A stretch of 64,000 bases of DNA from Hufsiella arboris (GTDB lineage: Bacteria > Bacteroidota > Bacteroidia > Sphingobacteriales > Sphingobacteriaceae), in NCBI RefSeq assembly GCF_009834875.1, contig NZ_WVHT01000007.1, forward strand, positions 124,001 through 188,000, read 5' to 3'. Under the pieces are notes generated by a model that saw only the letters and a list, made by a program, of their open reading frames with translations, was not told where the DNA came from and made no database searches. Positions 37,766 through 48,300 of this stretch are shown one piece after another (within the stretch, counting starts at the first letter, position 1; each line of letters begins with the position of its first letter). The position numbers and the translations under genes were made by a program.

Positions 37766-38546
37766 AGTTTAGCTGCCCATTAAAAATTTTGATAATGGTA
37801 AACTCCCGATGCTGGATGGCGCTCGTTATGATATAGGGAATATTGTCACCATACGGGTAATACACACCACTTTTGTGTTTATGGGCATTCAGCGATGCAA
37901 GAAGGCCGGGTGTTGTGTCGAGTACTTTGCCATAACGTACAAACAGTGTTGGATCAAAATCGCCGTCGCCGGCTGGAACATGACAGACAGTAACAAAATT
38001 ATTGACGCCGGCTTGCGGTTTTAACTCATTCTGTATCCATTCAATATCCGGAGTTGTTCCATCGAAATTTGATTCACGCCCGTTGCTGTCATAGCAAACG
38101 AATTTTACACCGTCAAAAACAAAACTGTAATTAACCGGCCCGTACATGTTAATAAACACTTCTTTGCCATTGGCAACGCGGTCATGATTGCCAATAACGC
38201 CGAAATAAGGCACTTTGAGCTTAGAGTAATAGTCATTCACCCATTTCATCTCTTGCAGTAATCCAAAGTCTGAAATGTCTCCCGCCAAAAAAACAAAGTC
38301 TATGTTGGGAATAGAGTTAAGCTTATCAACAAATGCTGCCGTCTGCTCATAAGAGCGTTGTGTATCGCCGGTCAGAGCAATTTTTATGGTATCGTCATTG
38401 TTAACCGTTAGTAGTTTCTGCAGATTTTTCGCGTTAATATCCCGGGGAGAGTTATTGTCAAAAGCAACATTTGGACTATACTCAAACGCGTCGCATCCGG
38501 AAAGCAAAAAAAGAGATAAAAGCAAAAATCGAACGCCACAAATCAT
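37746..38546 (-). CDS. Metallophosphoesterase lipoprotein
   Basis: 266 residues. The N terminus is a lipoprotein signal with lipobox LLSGC (cysteine about residue 18). Calcineurin-like metal sites are in order: LTGDTQ, FLAGDISDFGL, VIGNHDR, VCHVPAGD and NAHKHKS. It would be a periplasm- or surface-anchored phosphoesterase of unknown substrate. It overlaps the following beta-barrel-like gene by 20 bp. Confidence 0.88.
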   Translation of the reverse strand: MICGVRFLLLSLFLLSGCDAFEYSPNVAFDNNSPRDINAKNLQKLLTVNNDDTIKIALTGDTQRSYEQTAAFVDKLNSIPNIDFVFLAGDISDFGLLQEMKWVNDYYSKLKVPYFGVIGNHDRVANGKEVFINMYGPVNYSFVFDGVKFVCYDSNGRESNFDGTTPDIEWIQNELKPQAGVNNFVTVCHVPAGDGDFDPTLFVRYGKVLDTTPGLLASLNAHKHKSGVYYPYGDNIPYIITSAIQHREFTIIKIFNGQLNYEFIDY

Positions 38547-38615
38547 GCTGTTAAAAACGTGAAAAGGCGTCTATTGCTTTATCTGGTGTGTTGTTTTATT
38601 GTAAAAACAGGCAGG

Positions 38616-39458
38616 TTAAAGAATGTCCTTTAATAAAAAAGTGCTTTTTAACCGGATTTTATCTTCAGTCTGCGTCAGCGTACAGCATTCGTTCACCGGG
38701 TCATGTTCAAGGAAAAGTATGTAATCATTTGAAGCCGCTTCTTTCATAAAAGCTTGTTTTTCAGTAAGAGTTTTTAAAGGGAACATGTCATAGGCCATAA
38801 CATAGGGCAGAGGAATGTGTCCCACGGAGGGAACCAAATCGGCCATATAAACGATCGTTTTATCCTTGTAACGTATAACCGGAAGCATCATCGCGTCAGT
38901 GTGTCCGTAGACAAATTTCAAGCTGATGTTTGAAGAAAAAGAAACATCCTGTTCTTCCTGGATAAATTGAAGTTTGCCGCTTTCTTTCAGCGGGAGAATG
39001 TTTTCAGAAAGGAAGGACGCTTTTTCGCGCTCATTTGGATTAACGGCCCAATCCCAATGTTTTGCGTTGCTCCAGAAAACCGCATTTTTAAAAGCTGGAA
39101 TTAACCTGTCATTTTCCCGTACCACGGCGCCCCCCACATGGTCGAAATGTAAATGTGTTAGGAAAACGTCGGTAATGTCATCCCTGTTAAAGCCGTTTTT
39201 TGCCAGCGACTTATCCAGTGTATCATCGCCATGAAGGAAATAATGACTGAAAAATTTTTCACTTTGTTTGTTCCCGATTCCTGTATCGATAAGAATTAGC
39301 CGGCCTTCATCTTCAATAAGCAGACTGCGCATTGCCCAGGTACACAGATTGTTTGCGTCAGCAGGGTTTGTTTTTTGCCAAATCGTTTTCGGAACAACAC
39401 CAAACATAGCGCCGCCGTCGAGTTTGAAGTTGCCGGTGTTGATAGAATAAAGTTTCAT
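38616..39458 (-). CDS. MBL-fold metallohydrolase (quorum-quenching-lactonase-like group)
   Basis: About 280 residues from ATG 39458 (MKLYSINTG); the frame runs further up to 39578, but that part is encoded by a repeat tract. Metal motif THLHFDHVGG, with later ligands in VYGHTDAMM and FLEHDP. The layout resembles the AHL-lactonase/MBL group, but no signalling context is present, so the substrate is open. The 5' flank is a 7-bp repeat tract. Confidence 0.87.
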   Translation of the reverse strand: MKLYSINTGNFKLDGGAMFGVVPKTIWQKTNPADANNLCTWAMRSLLIEDEGRLILIDTGIGNKQSEKFFSHYFLHGDDTLDKSLAKNGFNRDDITDVFLTHLHFDHVGGAVVRENDRLIPAFKNAVFWSNAKHWDWAVNPNEREKASFLSENILPLKESGKLQFIQEEQDVSFSSNISLKFVYGHTDAMMLPVIRYKDKTIVYMADLVPSVGHIPLPYVMAYDMFPLKTLTEKQAFMKEAASNDYILFLEHDPVNECCTLTQTEDKIRLKSTFLLKDIL

Positions 39459-39463
39459 AAGGC

Positions 39464-39526
39464 GAGTTGTGAATTGTGAGTTTAGTAGTGACGGTAAGTA
39501 GTAAATTGTGAATAGTAAGTAATTAC
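39464..39526 (-). repeat. Degenerate 7-bp repeat tract before an MBL gene start
   Basis: Nine heptamers in phase. Read on the minus strand they include CTTACTA, TTCACAA, TTTACTA and CTTACCG, and end 5 nt before the ATG of the MBL gene. The units match those before trpA. Confidence 0.7.
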
Positions 39527-40003
39527 GAACTAGAGTTGACGATGGAGCTGCCAGTTTATTGATCAAACCTGTCAGCATTTTGAAAATTGAAATTACCGTT
39601 GGCTGGATTTCAAAAATATCACCATTGTCAATTAAAGTGGTCGCAATCGCTATTTCTATTTGGGTATCGATTTCTACTAATGAACTTCTGCTTATTTCAT
39701 AGAATCTTTTTTTTCAGTCGACGACTTTCTGGAAGCTCCTTCAGCAATATTAGAATCTACAGATACTACCTCTTCTCAACTGAGAACTTAAGTCGAATTT
39801 TTTCATCAGTTGGTAATTTACTGGTTAGGATGTAAATCTGTTTAGCCAAAAGAATTGATGATTTGTAAACATCAAGATTTTATGAGAAAGAATAAGCATA
39901 TTGAATTATTTTATAATAAACATAGCTTAATCTGTTTACATAAATACTGCTGTATAACAAAAGGCAGAATAATTCCTGCCTTTTGTTATTTTAATAGCAT
40001 GTG
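39527..40003. other. Intergenic stretch between MBL gene and lpdA
   Basis: No supported gene. Two open frames on the plus strand have no family resemblance or ribosome site. It contains the lpdA terminator and is bounded by two inverted 7-bp repeat tracts. Confidence 0.6.
39954..39989. terminator. Terminator downstream of lpdA
   Basis: A perfect 14-bp stem, ATAACAAAAGGCAG/CTGCCTTTTGTTAT, with an 8-nt loop. Confidence 0.75.
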
Positions 40004-40067
40004 TTTACTATTCACAACTTCTGGTAACTTTTGTTATGACTTACTATTCTCCACTCACTACTAAAAT
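40004..40067 (+). repeat. Degenerate 7-bp repeat tract abutting lpdA
   Basis: About nine heptamers with one single-base slip at 40039, including TTTACTA, TTCACAA, CTTACTA and CTCACTA. The tract ends just before the lpdA stop codon. It shares the 12-mer TACTATTCACAA with the tract at 39464-39526, in opposite orientation. Confidence 0.65.
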
Positions 40068-40068
40068 C

Positions 40069-41457
40069 CTATAAATGTATAACCTCACCATAAGCATCAG
40101 CAGCCGCTTCCATAATTGCTTCGCTCATGGTAGGATGGGGATGAACTGATTTAATGATTTCCATTCCAGTAGTTTCCAGTTTACGGGCTACCACCACTTC
40201 GGCGATCATTTCCGTGACATTGGAACCGATCATATGGGCACCAAGGAACTCACCGTACTTCGCGTCAAAAATGACTTTCACAAAACCGTCTTTTGCTCCC
40301 GCAGCGCTGGCTTTTCCTGAAGCCGAGAATGGGAATTTACCCACCTTAATTTCGTAGCCAGCCTCTTTTGCCGCTTTCTCGGTGTAGCCGACAGATGCGA
40401 TTTCGGGAGTGCAATAAGTACATCCCGGAATATTATTGTAATTAATTGGCTCAGGATGATGGCCAGCAATTTTTTCAACACAGGTTATGCCTTCCGCTGA
40501 CGCCACGTGTGCAAGAGCCTGTCCTTTCACGATATCACCGATTGCGTAAACCCCTTCAATGTTAGTTTTGTAGAAATCGTCTACTAAAACTTTCCCTTTA
40601 TCAGTTTTTACGCCAACTTCTTCCAGTCCGATTCCTTCAAGATTTGTTGAAATTCCAACTGCCGACAGAACGATGTCAGCTTCAAGTGTTTGCGTGCCGG
40701 AAGCAGTTTTTACGGTTGCCTTGCAGCCATTTCCGGAAGTGTCGACCGACTCAACGTTAGCGCTGGTCATGATTTCAATACCGACTTTTTTCAGGCTTCT
40801 TGCAAGCGCTTTTGAAACTTCTTCATCTTCCAGGGGAACGATGTTATCAAGGTATTCAACTACGGTAACTTTTGTTCCGATTGAATTGTAGAAGTAAGCA
40901 AACTCAATTCCGATAGCGCCCGATCCTACTACGATCATTGATTTCGGCTGTTCAGGAAGGTTCATTGCCTGGCGATAGCCAATCACTTTTTTTCCATCCT
41001 GCTTTAAGCTTGGCAGTTCGCGTGAACGCCCGCCGGTTGCAAGAATGGTATGTTTGGCGGCATATTCTTTTACAGAACCATCGGCAGCTTTAACTTCTAC
41101 TTTTCCGCCTTTTTTAATTTTCGCGGTTCCCATGATGACATCTATTTTGTTCTTTTTCATCAAAAACTGGATTCCTTTGCTCATCCCGTCGGCCACGCCG
41201 CGGCTGCGTTTGATAATAGCGTTGAAGTCAGTTTTGGCACCATCAACTGTGATACCGTATTCGGAAGCATGATTAATATAGTCAAATACCTGTGCGCTTT
41301 TTAAAAGGGCTTTGGTAGGGATGCAGCCCCAGTTAAGGCAAATTCCACCCAATGATTCGCGTTCAACAATTGCGGTTTTTAATCCCAGCTGTGCAGCCCG
41401 GATTGCGGCCACGTATCCACCGGGACCGCTACCAATTACAATTAAATCGTAGTTCAT
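40069..41457 (-). CDS. lpdA: Dihydrolipoyl dehydrogenase
   Basis: 462 residues from ATG 41457 (MNYDLIVIG); the longer frame to 41484 overlaps the promoter and is rejected. FAD motif GSGPGGYVAAIRAAQLG, redox disulfide in GGICLNWGCIPTK, NAD motif VVGSGAIGIEFAYFY, second FAD motif GVYAIGDIVKG, and the catalytic HPHPTMSE. E3 component of the 2-oxo acid dehydrogenase and glycine cleavage complexes. Stand-alone here. Confidence 0.97.
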   Translation of the reverse strand: MNYDLIVIGSGPGGYVAAIRAAQLGLKTAIVERESLGGICLNWGCIPTKALLKSAQVFDYINHASEYGITVDGAKTDFNAIIKRSRGVADGMSKGIQFLMKKNKIDVIMGTAKIKKGGKVEVKAADGSVKEYAAKHTILATGGRSRELPSLKQDGKKVIGYRQAMNLPEQPKSMIVVGSGAIGIEFAYFYNSIGTKVTVVEYLDNIVPLEDEEVSKALARSLKKVGIEIMTSANVESVDTSGNGCKATVKTASGTQTLEADIVLSAVGISTNLEGIGLEEVGVKTDKGKVLVDDFYKTNIEGVYAIGDIVKGQALAHVASAEGITCVEKIAGHHPEPINYNNIPGCTYCTPEIASVGYTEKAAKEAGYEIKVGKFPFSASGKASAAGAKDGFVKVIFDAKYGEFLGAHMIGSNVTEMIAEVVVARKLETTGMEIIKSVHPHPTMSEAIMEAAADAYGEVIHL

Positions 41458-41481
41458 TTGATTCTCTAAAATGTTGAGCGC

Positions 41482-41513
41482 CAAAACTACTAATTGTTGC
41501 GTGCTGATACAAA
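41482..41513 (-). promoter_or_regulatory. Promoter of lpdA
   Basis: On the minus strand: TTTG (41510-41513), a 20-nt spacer, then TAGTTTTG (41482-41489). Both boxes and the spacing match the Bacteroidota consensus, and the ATG follows about 24 nt later. Confidence 0.75.
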
Positions 41514-41767
41514 AAAATAAGATAGGGCGTAAGTCATAATAAATACCACTTGCTGATAGTTATTAAATCAAAATGGTTTTGGTTACTGATAACTTGAACT
41601 ATAATATGAAGATGTAAACATTTGATAAAAAGCAGTTTTTTGAATTTTGTTTTGGAATTTCTTCTATTTTCAGAAAAAACATAGTTGTGTAAATTAAATG
41701 TTAATAAAAATATGGACTGTTAACATTAATTTAATCTGATTTTTCCATAAATATTGAAAAACCTGCA

Positions 41768-41775
41768 TATTTTTG
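41768..41775 (+). promoter_or_regulatory. -7 promoter element of the first TonB-dependent receptor
   Basis: TATTTTTG matches TAnnTTTG, 28 nt before the ATG. The ~280 bp upstream, back to lpdA, is A/T-rich and holds the imperfectly spaced arms ATGTTAA and TTAACAT at 41698-41726; no gene is seen there. Confidence 0.5.
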
Positions 41776-41803
41776 GTTCAAATATTAACAATAATCAAAA
41801 AAT

Positions 41804-44800
41804 ATGAAGAAGTTTCTACTTTTTACAGTTGTTTTAATGTTTGCTACTGCAGCGCTATTCGCTCAAGGTGTAACCACCGCTTCCATGAGTGGTTTGATTA
41901 CAGATACCAAAGGCGAACCAGTTGCAGGTGCGACCATTCAGGCACTGCATGTTCCAACGGGAACTAACTACACCACTTCAACCCGTGGCGACGGGCGATT
42001 TAACCTGCCCAACCTGCGGATCGGTGGTCCCTATACGGTTAAAGTGAGTTTTATTGGCTTTCAGACTTACAGCGAAAGCGAAATAAACCTGACTATCGGC
42101 CAGGATTACAAACTGAATGTTAAGATTACCGATAATGCTACCGCCTTACGAGAGGTAGTTGTTACCGGAACTCAAAACAAAGTGATCAATGCTTCCCGTT
42201 CAGGAACTCGGGAAACTATAACACGCAGCCAGATTGATCGTTTGCCAACTATCAGTCGTTCATTATCAGACTATACCAAGCTTACTCCGAGCGCGAATTC
42301 TACAGCTGTAGGCGGAAACTCGTTTGGTGGTCGCGGTACTAACGCAAATAACCTGACAGTTGACGGAGCTTTATTTAATAATACTTTTGGACTTGCGGGC
42401 AGCCTTGGCGGTCAAACCAACTCTCAGCCAATTTCACTTGATGCAATTGAGCAAATCCAGGTCGACCTGTCGCCTTACGACATTACCCAAGGCCGCTTTA
42501 CCGGGGCTGGTATCAATACGGTTACAAAATCAGGTACCAATCAATTTAAAGGCACCGCATATGGTTATTGGAGAGGAGCTGATTTAGTAGGCCGGAATAC
42601 GCTTACGACAGAAGTTCCGAAGCCTACGGTAGATTACCACGTGTACGGTGTAAGTTTAGGTGGTCCGATTATCAAGAACAAATTATTCTTCTTCGTATCG
42701 GGTGAGCAGGAACGCAATAACGACCCTGCAACGTCTTTACAGGCGGCACAAGCCGGACAAGTTACGGGCGGTAATATCGCCCGCCCAAAGCAGGCAGACA
42801 TGGATCAGTTAAGCAGTTTCCTGACCACAAAATATGGATACGATCCCGGAGCCTATCAGAATTATAACCTTCGTACCAATTCAGATCGTATTGCTGCAAA
42901 GCTTGACTGGAACATCAACTCAAAAAATAGCCTGTCACTGAAATATTTCTATCTGAAGTCATTCAGAGATGTTCCTCCGAGTGCTTCGGGCGCGCTTACA
43001 TCACGTAGTCCGGGTGCACTAACATTGCCATTCTTCTCCTCTTATTATACTATCAACAATAATTTCAACATAGGTATAGCCGAGTTGAACTCACGCATCA
43101 GCGCCAAGTTTTCAAATAAGTTGACTGTTGGGTACCAGGCTTTACGCGATTTCCGTTCTTCACCGGGAGGCTCACCATTCCCTTTGGTTGATATTCTTGA
43201 GTCCGGTTCTACGTTGACATCTTTTGGATATGAGCCGTTCACTGCATTTAACCTGTTAAATACAGATACCTGGCAGTTTTCTGATAACTTCCAGATTTTT
43301 GCGGGAAAACACGAGTTTACAGTAGGTGCAGCTGCCGAACTGAACAAATTCAGGAACGGTTTTGCACCGAGCTACTACGGTTATTATCGTTTTAACAGCT
43401 TAACGGATTTTTATAACTCGGCTAACACGGGATTAACGAATGCTGCGAGATATGATTTCCGATATTCTGCTTTGCCTGACGCGTCATTCCCTTATGCAGA
43501 TGTAAAAGTGGCTACTTATTCGTTGTACGGACAGGACAAATGGCAAATAAAAGATAATTTCCGTTTAACATACGGTGTACGTTTTGACCTGCCAACTTAT
43601 AATACAACGTCGCAGGCAAATCCTAACGCGGCTGCTTTAACCTTCCGCGACGGCCAGCATGTAGATGTAGCTAAATATCCCGATGCCAAAATACAATTCT
43701 CTCCAAGAGCCGGCTTTAATTGGGATATCAAAAACGACCAGAGCATTCAATTGCGTGGAGGTTTAGGGCTATTTGTTGGTCCGCCTCCATATGTTTACAT
43801 CTCAAACCAGGCAAGTAACAATGGTGTTCAGTTCGGTTCGTATTCTATCCAGCCAGGTACAGGCGGCGTGTTAGCTACTGATCCACGTCTTGCTTTTAAT
43901 CCGAATGTTGACGCGAACAGGCCGGCAGCAGGTTCGGGTATCGCGAGTACTTCATATAACCTTGCCGTTACTGATCCTGATTTTAAATTTCCTAAACTGT
44001 TCAAAGCTAACCTTGCGGTAGATAAAAAACTACCATGGGGAATTATCGGAACCCTTGAAGGATCATTCAGTAAGGATATAAACGGTATAATGTATCAGAA
44101 TATCAACCTGCCGTCAACCGGAGCAGCTTTAGCGGGTTCGGATAACCGTATCAGGTATAGTGCGAGCCAGATATACGGCTCAATACCGGCTGCGCAGGGG
44201 GGGAACACCGCTCAGAATCCGAACATATCTGACGTTACTGTGCTGTCAAATACAAATAAGGGTTACACCTATTTTGTTACCGCCCAGGTTCAAAAAACGA
44301 TTTCGGCATTCTATTTCAGTTTGGCATATACTCATTCCGACTCGAGAACTGTTAACGATGGTGGTTCTATCGCACAATCAACATGGAGAGACCGTGTGGT
44401 TTCAGGTGACCCGAACGCTGATGTTACTTCTTATTCGAATTTTTACATGCCGAACCGTGTGATCGCTACAGCTTCATACCGCAAGGAATACGCTAAATAT
44501 TTCGCAACATCGGTCGGTTTGACCTTCGAATCTGCAAACAATGGAGTGTCATCGTATACTTATTCGGGCGATCTTAACGGCGATGCACAAACATCCAATG
44601 ATTTGATCTATGTGCCAAAAACATCGGTGGATATCGTTCTCGTGCCAGATAACACTGATCCGACAAAAGGAGCGGTAGACTCACGTACACCTGCGCAGAT
44701 ATGGGCGCAATTAGATTCTTATATTAAGCAGGATGAATATCTTCATGATAAAAGGGGAGAGTATGCCAAAAGAAACGGCGTAGTGCTGCCATACTTCAAC

Positions 44801-45109
44801 AATATCAATCTTAACCTGTCCCAGGATTTCTTTGTTAAAGCCGGAACAAAGCGTAATACCATACGTGTTGAGTTTAACATCATTAACTTTACAAACTTCC
44901 TTAACAAGGATTGGGGCGTTTACAGGGTGCTAACCCGGCCGACATTGCTAACATATAAAGGATTAGAAGCGGGAACAGGCAAGCCAACATTCTCTTTTCC
45001 TTATCTTGACAGCAGTAATCAGATTCCTCTTACAAATTCTTATACGAATCTGACAACCCAGCTTTCACGCTGGCAGGCGCAAATTGGTTTAAGATACATC
45101 TTTAATTAG
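41804..45109 (+). CDS. TonB-dependent outer-membrane receptor, Oar-like (first copy)
   Basis: 1101 residues. Signal peptide (KKFLLFTVVLMFATAALFAQ), then a carboxypeptidase-regulatory-like beta-sandwich (GLITDTKGEPVAGATIQAL, DGRFNLPNLRIGGPYTVKV), a plug domain (TVDGALFNNTFG, LDAIEQIQVDLSPYD, INTVTKSGTNQFKG), and a long beta-barrel ending LRYIFN. Oar-type receptors lack a paired SusD; ligands may be peptides, proteins or glycans. A paralogue follows 213 bp downstream behind its own terminator and promoter. Confidence 0.93.
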   Translation: MKKFLLFTVVLMFATAALFAQGVTTASMSGLITDTKGEPVAGATIQALHVPTGTNYTTSTRGDGRFNLPNLRIGGPYTVKVSFIGFQTYSESEINLTIGQDYKLNVKITDNATALREVVVTGTQNKVINASRSGTRETITRSQIDRLPTISRSLSDYTKLTPSANSTAVGGNSFGGRGTNANNLTVDGALFNNTFGLAGSLGGQTNSQPISLDAIEQIQVDLSPYDITQGRFTGAGINTVTKSGTNQFKGTAYGYWRGADLVGRNTLTTEVPKPTVDYHVYGVSLGGPIIKNKLFFFVSGEQERNNDPATSLQAAQAGQVTGGNIARPKQADMDQLSSFLTTKYGYDPGAYQNYNLRTNSDRIAAKLDWNINSKNSLSLKYFYLKSFRDVPPSASGALTSRSPGALTLPFFSSYYTINNNFNIGIAELNSRISAKFSNKLTVGYQALRDFRSSPGGSPFPLVDILESGSTLTSFGYEPFTAFNLLNTDTWQFSDNFQIFAGKHEFTVGAAAELNKFRNGFAPSYYGYYRFNSLTDFYNSANTGLTNAARYDFRYSALPDASFPYADVKVATYSLYGQDKWQIKDNFRLTYGVRFDLPTYNTTSQANPNAAALTFRDGQHVDVAKYPDAKIQFSPRAGFNWDIKNDQSIQLRGGLGLFVGPPPYVYISNQASNNGVQFGSYSIQPGTGGVLATDPRLAFNPNVDANRPAAGSGIASTSYNLAVTDPDFKFPKLFKANLAVDKKLPWGIIGTLEGSFSKDINGIMYQNINLPSTGAALAGSDNRIRYSASQIYGSIPAAQGGNTAQNPNISDVTVLSNTNKGYTYFVTAQVQKTISAFYFSLAYTHSDSRTVNDGGSIAQSTWRDRVVSGDPNADVTSYSNFYMPNRVIATASYRKEYAKYFATSVGLTFESANNGVSSYTYSGDLNGDAQTSNDLIYVPKTSVDIVLVPDNTDPTKGAVDSRTPAQIWAQLDSYIKQDEYLHDKRGEYAKRNGVVLPYFNNINLNLSQDFFVKAGTKRNTIRVEFNIINFTNFLNKDWGVYRVLTRPTLLTYKGLEAGTGKPTFSFPYLDSSNQIPLTNSYTNLTTQLSRWQAQIGLRYIFN

Positions 45110-45130
45110 ATATTTCTTATTTACGATAGC

Positions 45131-45157
45131 ATAAAGCCACCTTTTAGGTGGCTTTAT
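45131..45157 (+). terminator. Terminator after the first receptor gene
   Basis: Stem ATAAAGCCACC/GGTGGCTTTAT with loop TTTTA, followed by a T-rich run. Confidence 0.8.
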
Positions 45158-45215
45158 TGTTTAAATATGTTTCCTTTTTTGCTTAAAACAAGAAAATATT
45201 TAGACAGTCGATTTA

Positions 45216-45232
45216 GTTAACAATTTGTTAAC
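45216..45232. promoter_or_regulatory. Perfect 17-bp palindrome, candidate operator
   Basis: GTTAACAATTTGTTAAC has 8-bp arms around one central T. It is centred about 65 bp before the probable transcription start of the second receptor gene, the place expected for an activator. No regulator is identified. Confidence 0.5.
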
Positions 45233-45274
45233 ATAGAAAGACTTATAAATATGAAATTTATGAGAAAACCTGTC

Positions 45275-45282
45275 TATATTTG
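45275..45282 (+). promoter_or_regulatory. -7 promoter element of the second receptor
   Basis: TATATTTG is an exact TAnnTTTG, 40 nt before the ATG. No -33 TTG at the expected spacing, which may mean that an activator is needed. Confidence 0.55.
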
Positions 45283-45322
45283 CGCAAAATTCACATAACT
45301 AAATTTCATTTAAAAACACTTT

Positions 45323-48300
45323 ATGAAGAAGTTTTTACTCTCATCGCTTGTTTTGATCCTGACGGCTTTTGCCGGCTTTGCTCAGGTGACGACGAGCAGT
45401 TTAACGGGTAGTGTTAAAGATTCAAAGGAAACTTTGATCGGCGCTTCCGTGAAAGCAACTCACCAGCCTACGGGAACCGTTTATGGTTCGTCAACCAATG
45501 GTGACGGACGGTTTACTATTCCCAATATGAGGGTTGGTGGACCTTACCTTATTGAGATAACCTATGTGGGTTATCAAACTTTGAAGTACGAAAACATTTA
45601 TTTGAAACTGGGTGAACCTTTCACTTTAAATGCGGTTATGCAAAATACCGGAACAGAGTTACGTGAAGTAGCTGTAACTGCTACAAACTCAAGGTCTGTT
45701 TTAAATGCAAAAAGAACTGGAACAACCACCAATATTGGCTCCAGAGATATCAACTCGCTACCTACTATTTCCCGCAGCTTAAATGATATGACACGTATCA
45801 CTCCGCAGGCATCTTCGGCTAATAGTGGTGCAATAGGTGGCGGTAACTATCGTCAGAACTTTATTACTGTCGACGGTTCTGATTTTAATAACTCTTTTGG
45901 TATCGGTACCAACCTTCCGGCTAACGGATCGCCAATTTCGCTTGATGCCCTTGAAGAAATCTCGATTAACGTAACTCCTTATGATGTAAAACAGTCAGGA
46001 TTTATTGGTTCTGCCGTAAACGCTGTTACACGTTCAGGTTCTAACAGCTTTTCGGGGTCAGCTTATTATCTGTTCAGAAATAACTCTTATCAAGGTGACC
46101 AGGTTGGCGATGTAAGCATTCCTGTTCAGAGAACTAATATCAGCACTTATGGTTTCAGATTGGGTGGACCGATTATTAAAAATAAGTTATTCTTCTTTGT
46201 AAACGCAGAAAAGAACAAGCAAATAGTACCTGGACAGAACAGGATTGCTTCTACTGCTGCCTTACCTTATTCGCCAAGTGGAACTGTAGTAGCTCGTCCG
46301 AGTGTAACCGAACTGGATGCTATTAAAAGCTATCTGGTAACTAATTATCAATATGAGCCAGGTGAATACCAGGGTTACGCATTTGCACAAGACAACACAA
46401 AATTCCTTGCTCGTTTAGACTGGAACATTGCTAAAAACCACCGATTCAATGTACGTTACAGCCAGGTAGAAAGCTCGAATCCAAGTTTTCCAAGTACCTC
46501 AAGTTCGCCAGTAACTAACTTTGCAACAGCAACCGGCCGTACAAGCATCAATGCACTGCATTTCTCAAATTCGAACTACTACCAGGAAGCTAACCTTTAC
46601 ACATTAGCTGCAGAGTTGAACTCTACATTTGGAAGCAAATTTTCTAATACGTTAAGAGGAAGCTATTCTCACCAGAATGACCCAAGAAGCTCTGATAGCC
46701 GTGATTTTCCATTTGTTGACATCCTTAAAGATGGTACTCCATTTACTTCATTTGGTTACGAGCCGTTTACAAAAGGAAATTTGAGAGATGTAACAACATA
46801 TACTGTTTTAGATAACTTCAACATGTATCTGGGGTCACATACTATTACCTTGGGTGCTCAGGCGGATTTCAGCCAGACTAAAAACGGATTCCAGCGCTTT
46901 GCGACAAGTTACTACCGCTTTAACTCATGGGCTGACTTTGTTGGTGGAAAATTACCGACGGACTACGCCATCACTTACTCGCTATCACCAGGTTTTGCTC
47001 AGGCTTTCCCTAGCTTTAAGTTTGCTCAATATTCAGCTTATGCGCAGGATGAATTCACAATTTCTGACCGATTTAAGTTAACTGCCGGCCTTCGTGTCGA
47101 GTTGCCAACTTATCCGGATGTTAGCGAAATCAAAACTCATGAGTTAGTTTACGGATTAAACTTCGCTAATGGTGAGAAAATTAACACCGGTGTTTTGCCA
47201 GATCAAAAACTTTTATTCTCTCCACGGTTAGGCTTTAACTGGGATATAATGGGAGACAGATCTGTACAAGTTCGTGGTGGTTCAGGTATTTTCACTGGAC
47301 GTGTTCCATTTGTTTGGATCGTTTCGCAGTCAGGCGACTCAGGTTTGCTACAAATCACCCAAACTTATTCGGGTAATACAGTACCAGGTCCATTTAGCCC
47401 GGACCCAACAAAATATCTTCCAGCTACTCCTCCGGCCGCTGGAACAACCATTCCAAGTACCATCAGTTCTATCGCTCCGGATTTCAAAAACCCTCAGTCG
47501 TGGAAAAGCAGTTTAGCGGTTGATGCAAAATTGCCATGGGGAATTGTTGGAACGTTAGAAGGGATTTACACAAAGGATTTAATTGTCGCGTTAGGTACAA
47601 ACCCTAACCTGGTTGAGCCAACTGCATTAAACGTTGCCGGTTACCCGGATAGCCGCCCGATGTATCCGAATTTTAACACACAAAAATTCATCAATCCGTT
47701 AATTAAAGGTCTGCCTGTTGCTCCGGGAACTACCGTTGATGGGAAACCTGTAGTTACTTCAAGCAATGATGCAAGTGCATTTAACGCAATCCAGTTACAT
47801 AACGTTAAAAATAAAGGTTATTACTGGTCTGTAACAGCTAAGCTGGATAAGCAATTCTCAAACGGACTATCGGCGTTTGTTGCTTATACAAGAAGCGAAG
47901 CAAAGAACATTTATGACGGTAACGGTGACCAGTTGTTAAATACATGGTCATTAAATAACATTTCCGGAAATCCTAACAATCCTGCCTTAAGCTATGCAAG
48001 CTACGTAGTTCCTGATCGTGTTATTGCAGGTATCAATTTCCGTAAAGAATATTTGAAGAGCCTGGCCACTCAGTTCTCATTATTCTATGAAGGATCAATT
48101 CAGGGCCGTTATTCTTATACTTATAGCACCGATTTTAACAGAGATGGTCAGGTTAATGACTTGATTTATATACCTAAAGATGCGTCTGAAGTTACATTTG
48201 TTCCATTAACCGTTGGTACCGGCGCATCTGCCGTTACTTATACACCGGAACAACAAAGTGCTGCATTCTTTGCTTATGTTGACCAGGATAAATACCTGAG

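Noticed and set aside
39587-40064. Two plus-strand ORFs between the MBL gene and lpdA
   Set aside because: Unusual composition, overlap with terminator and repeat tract, no ribosome sites.
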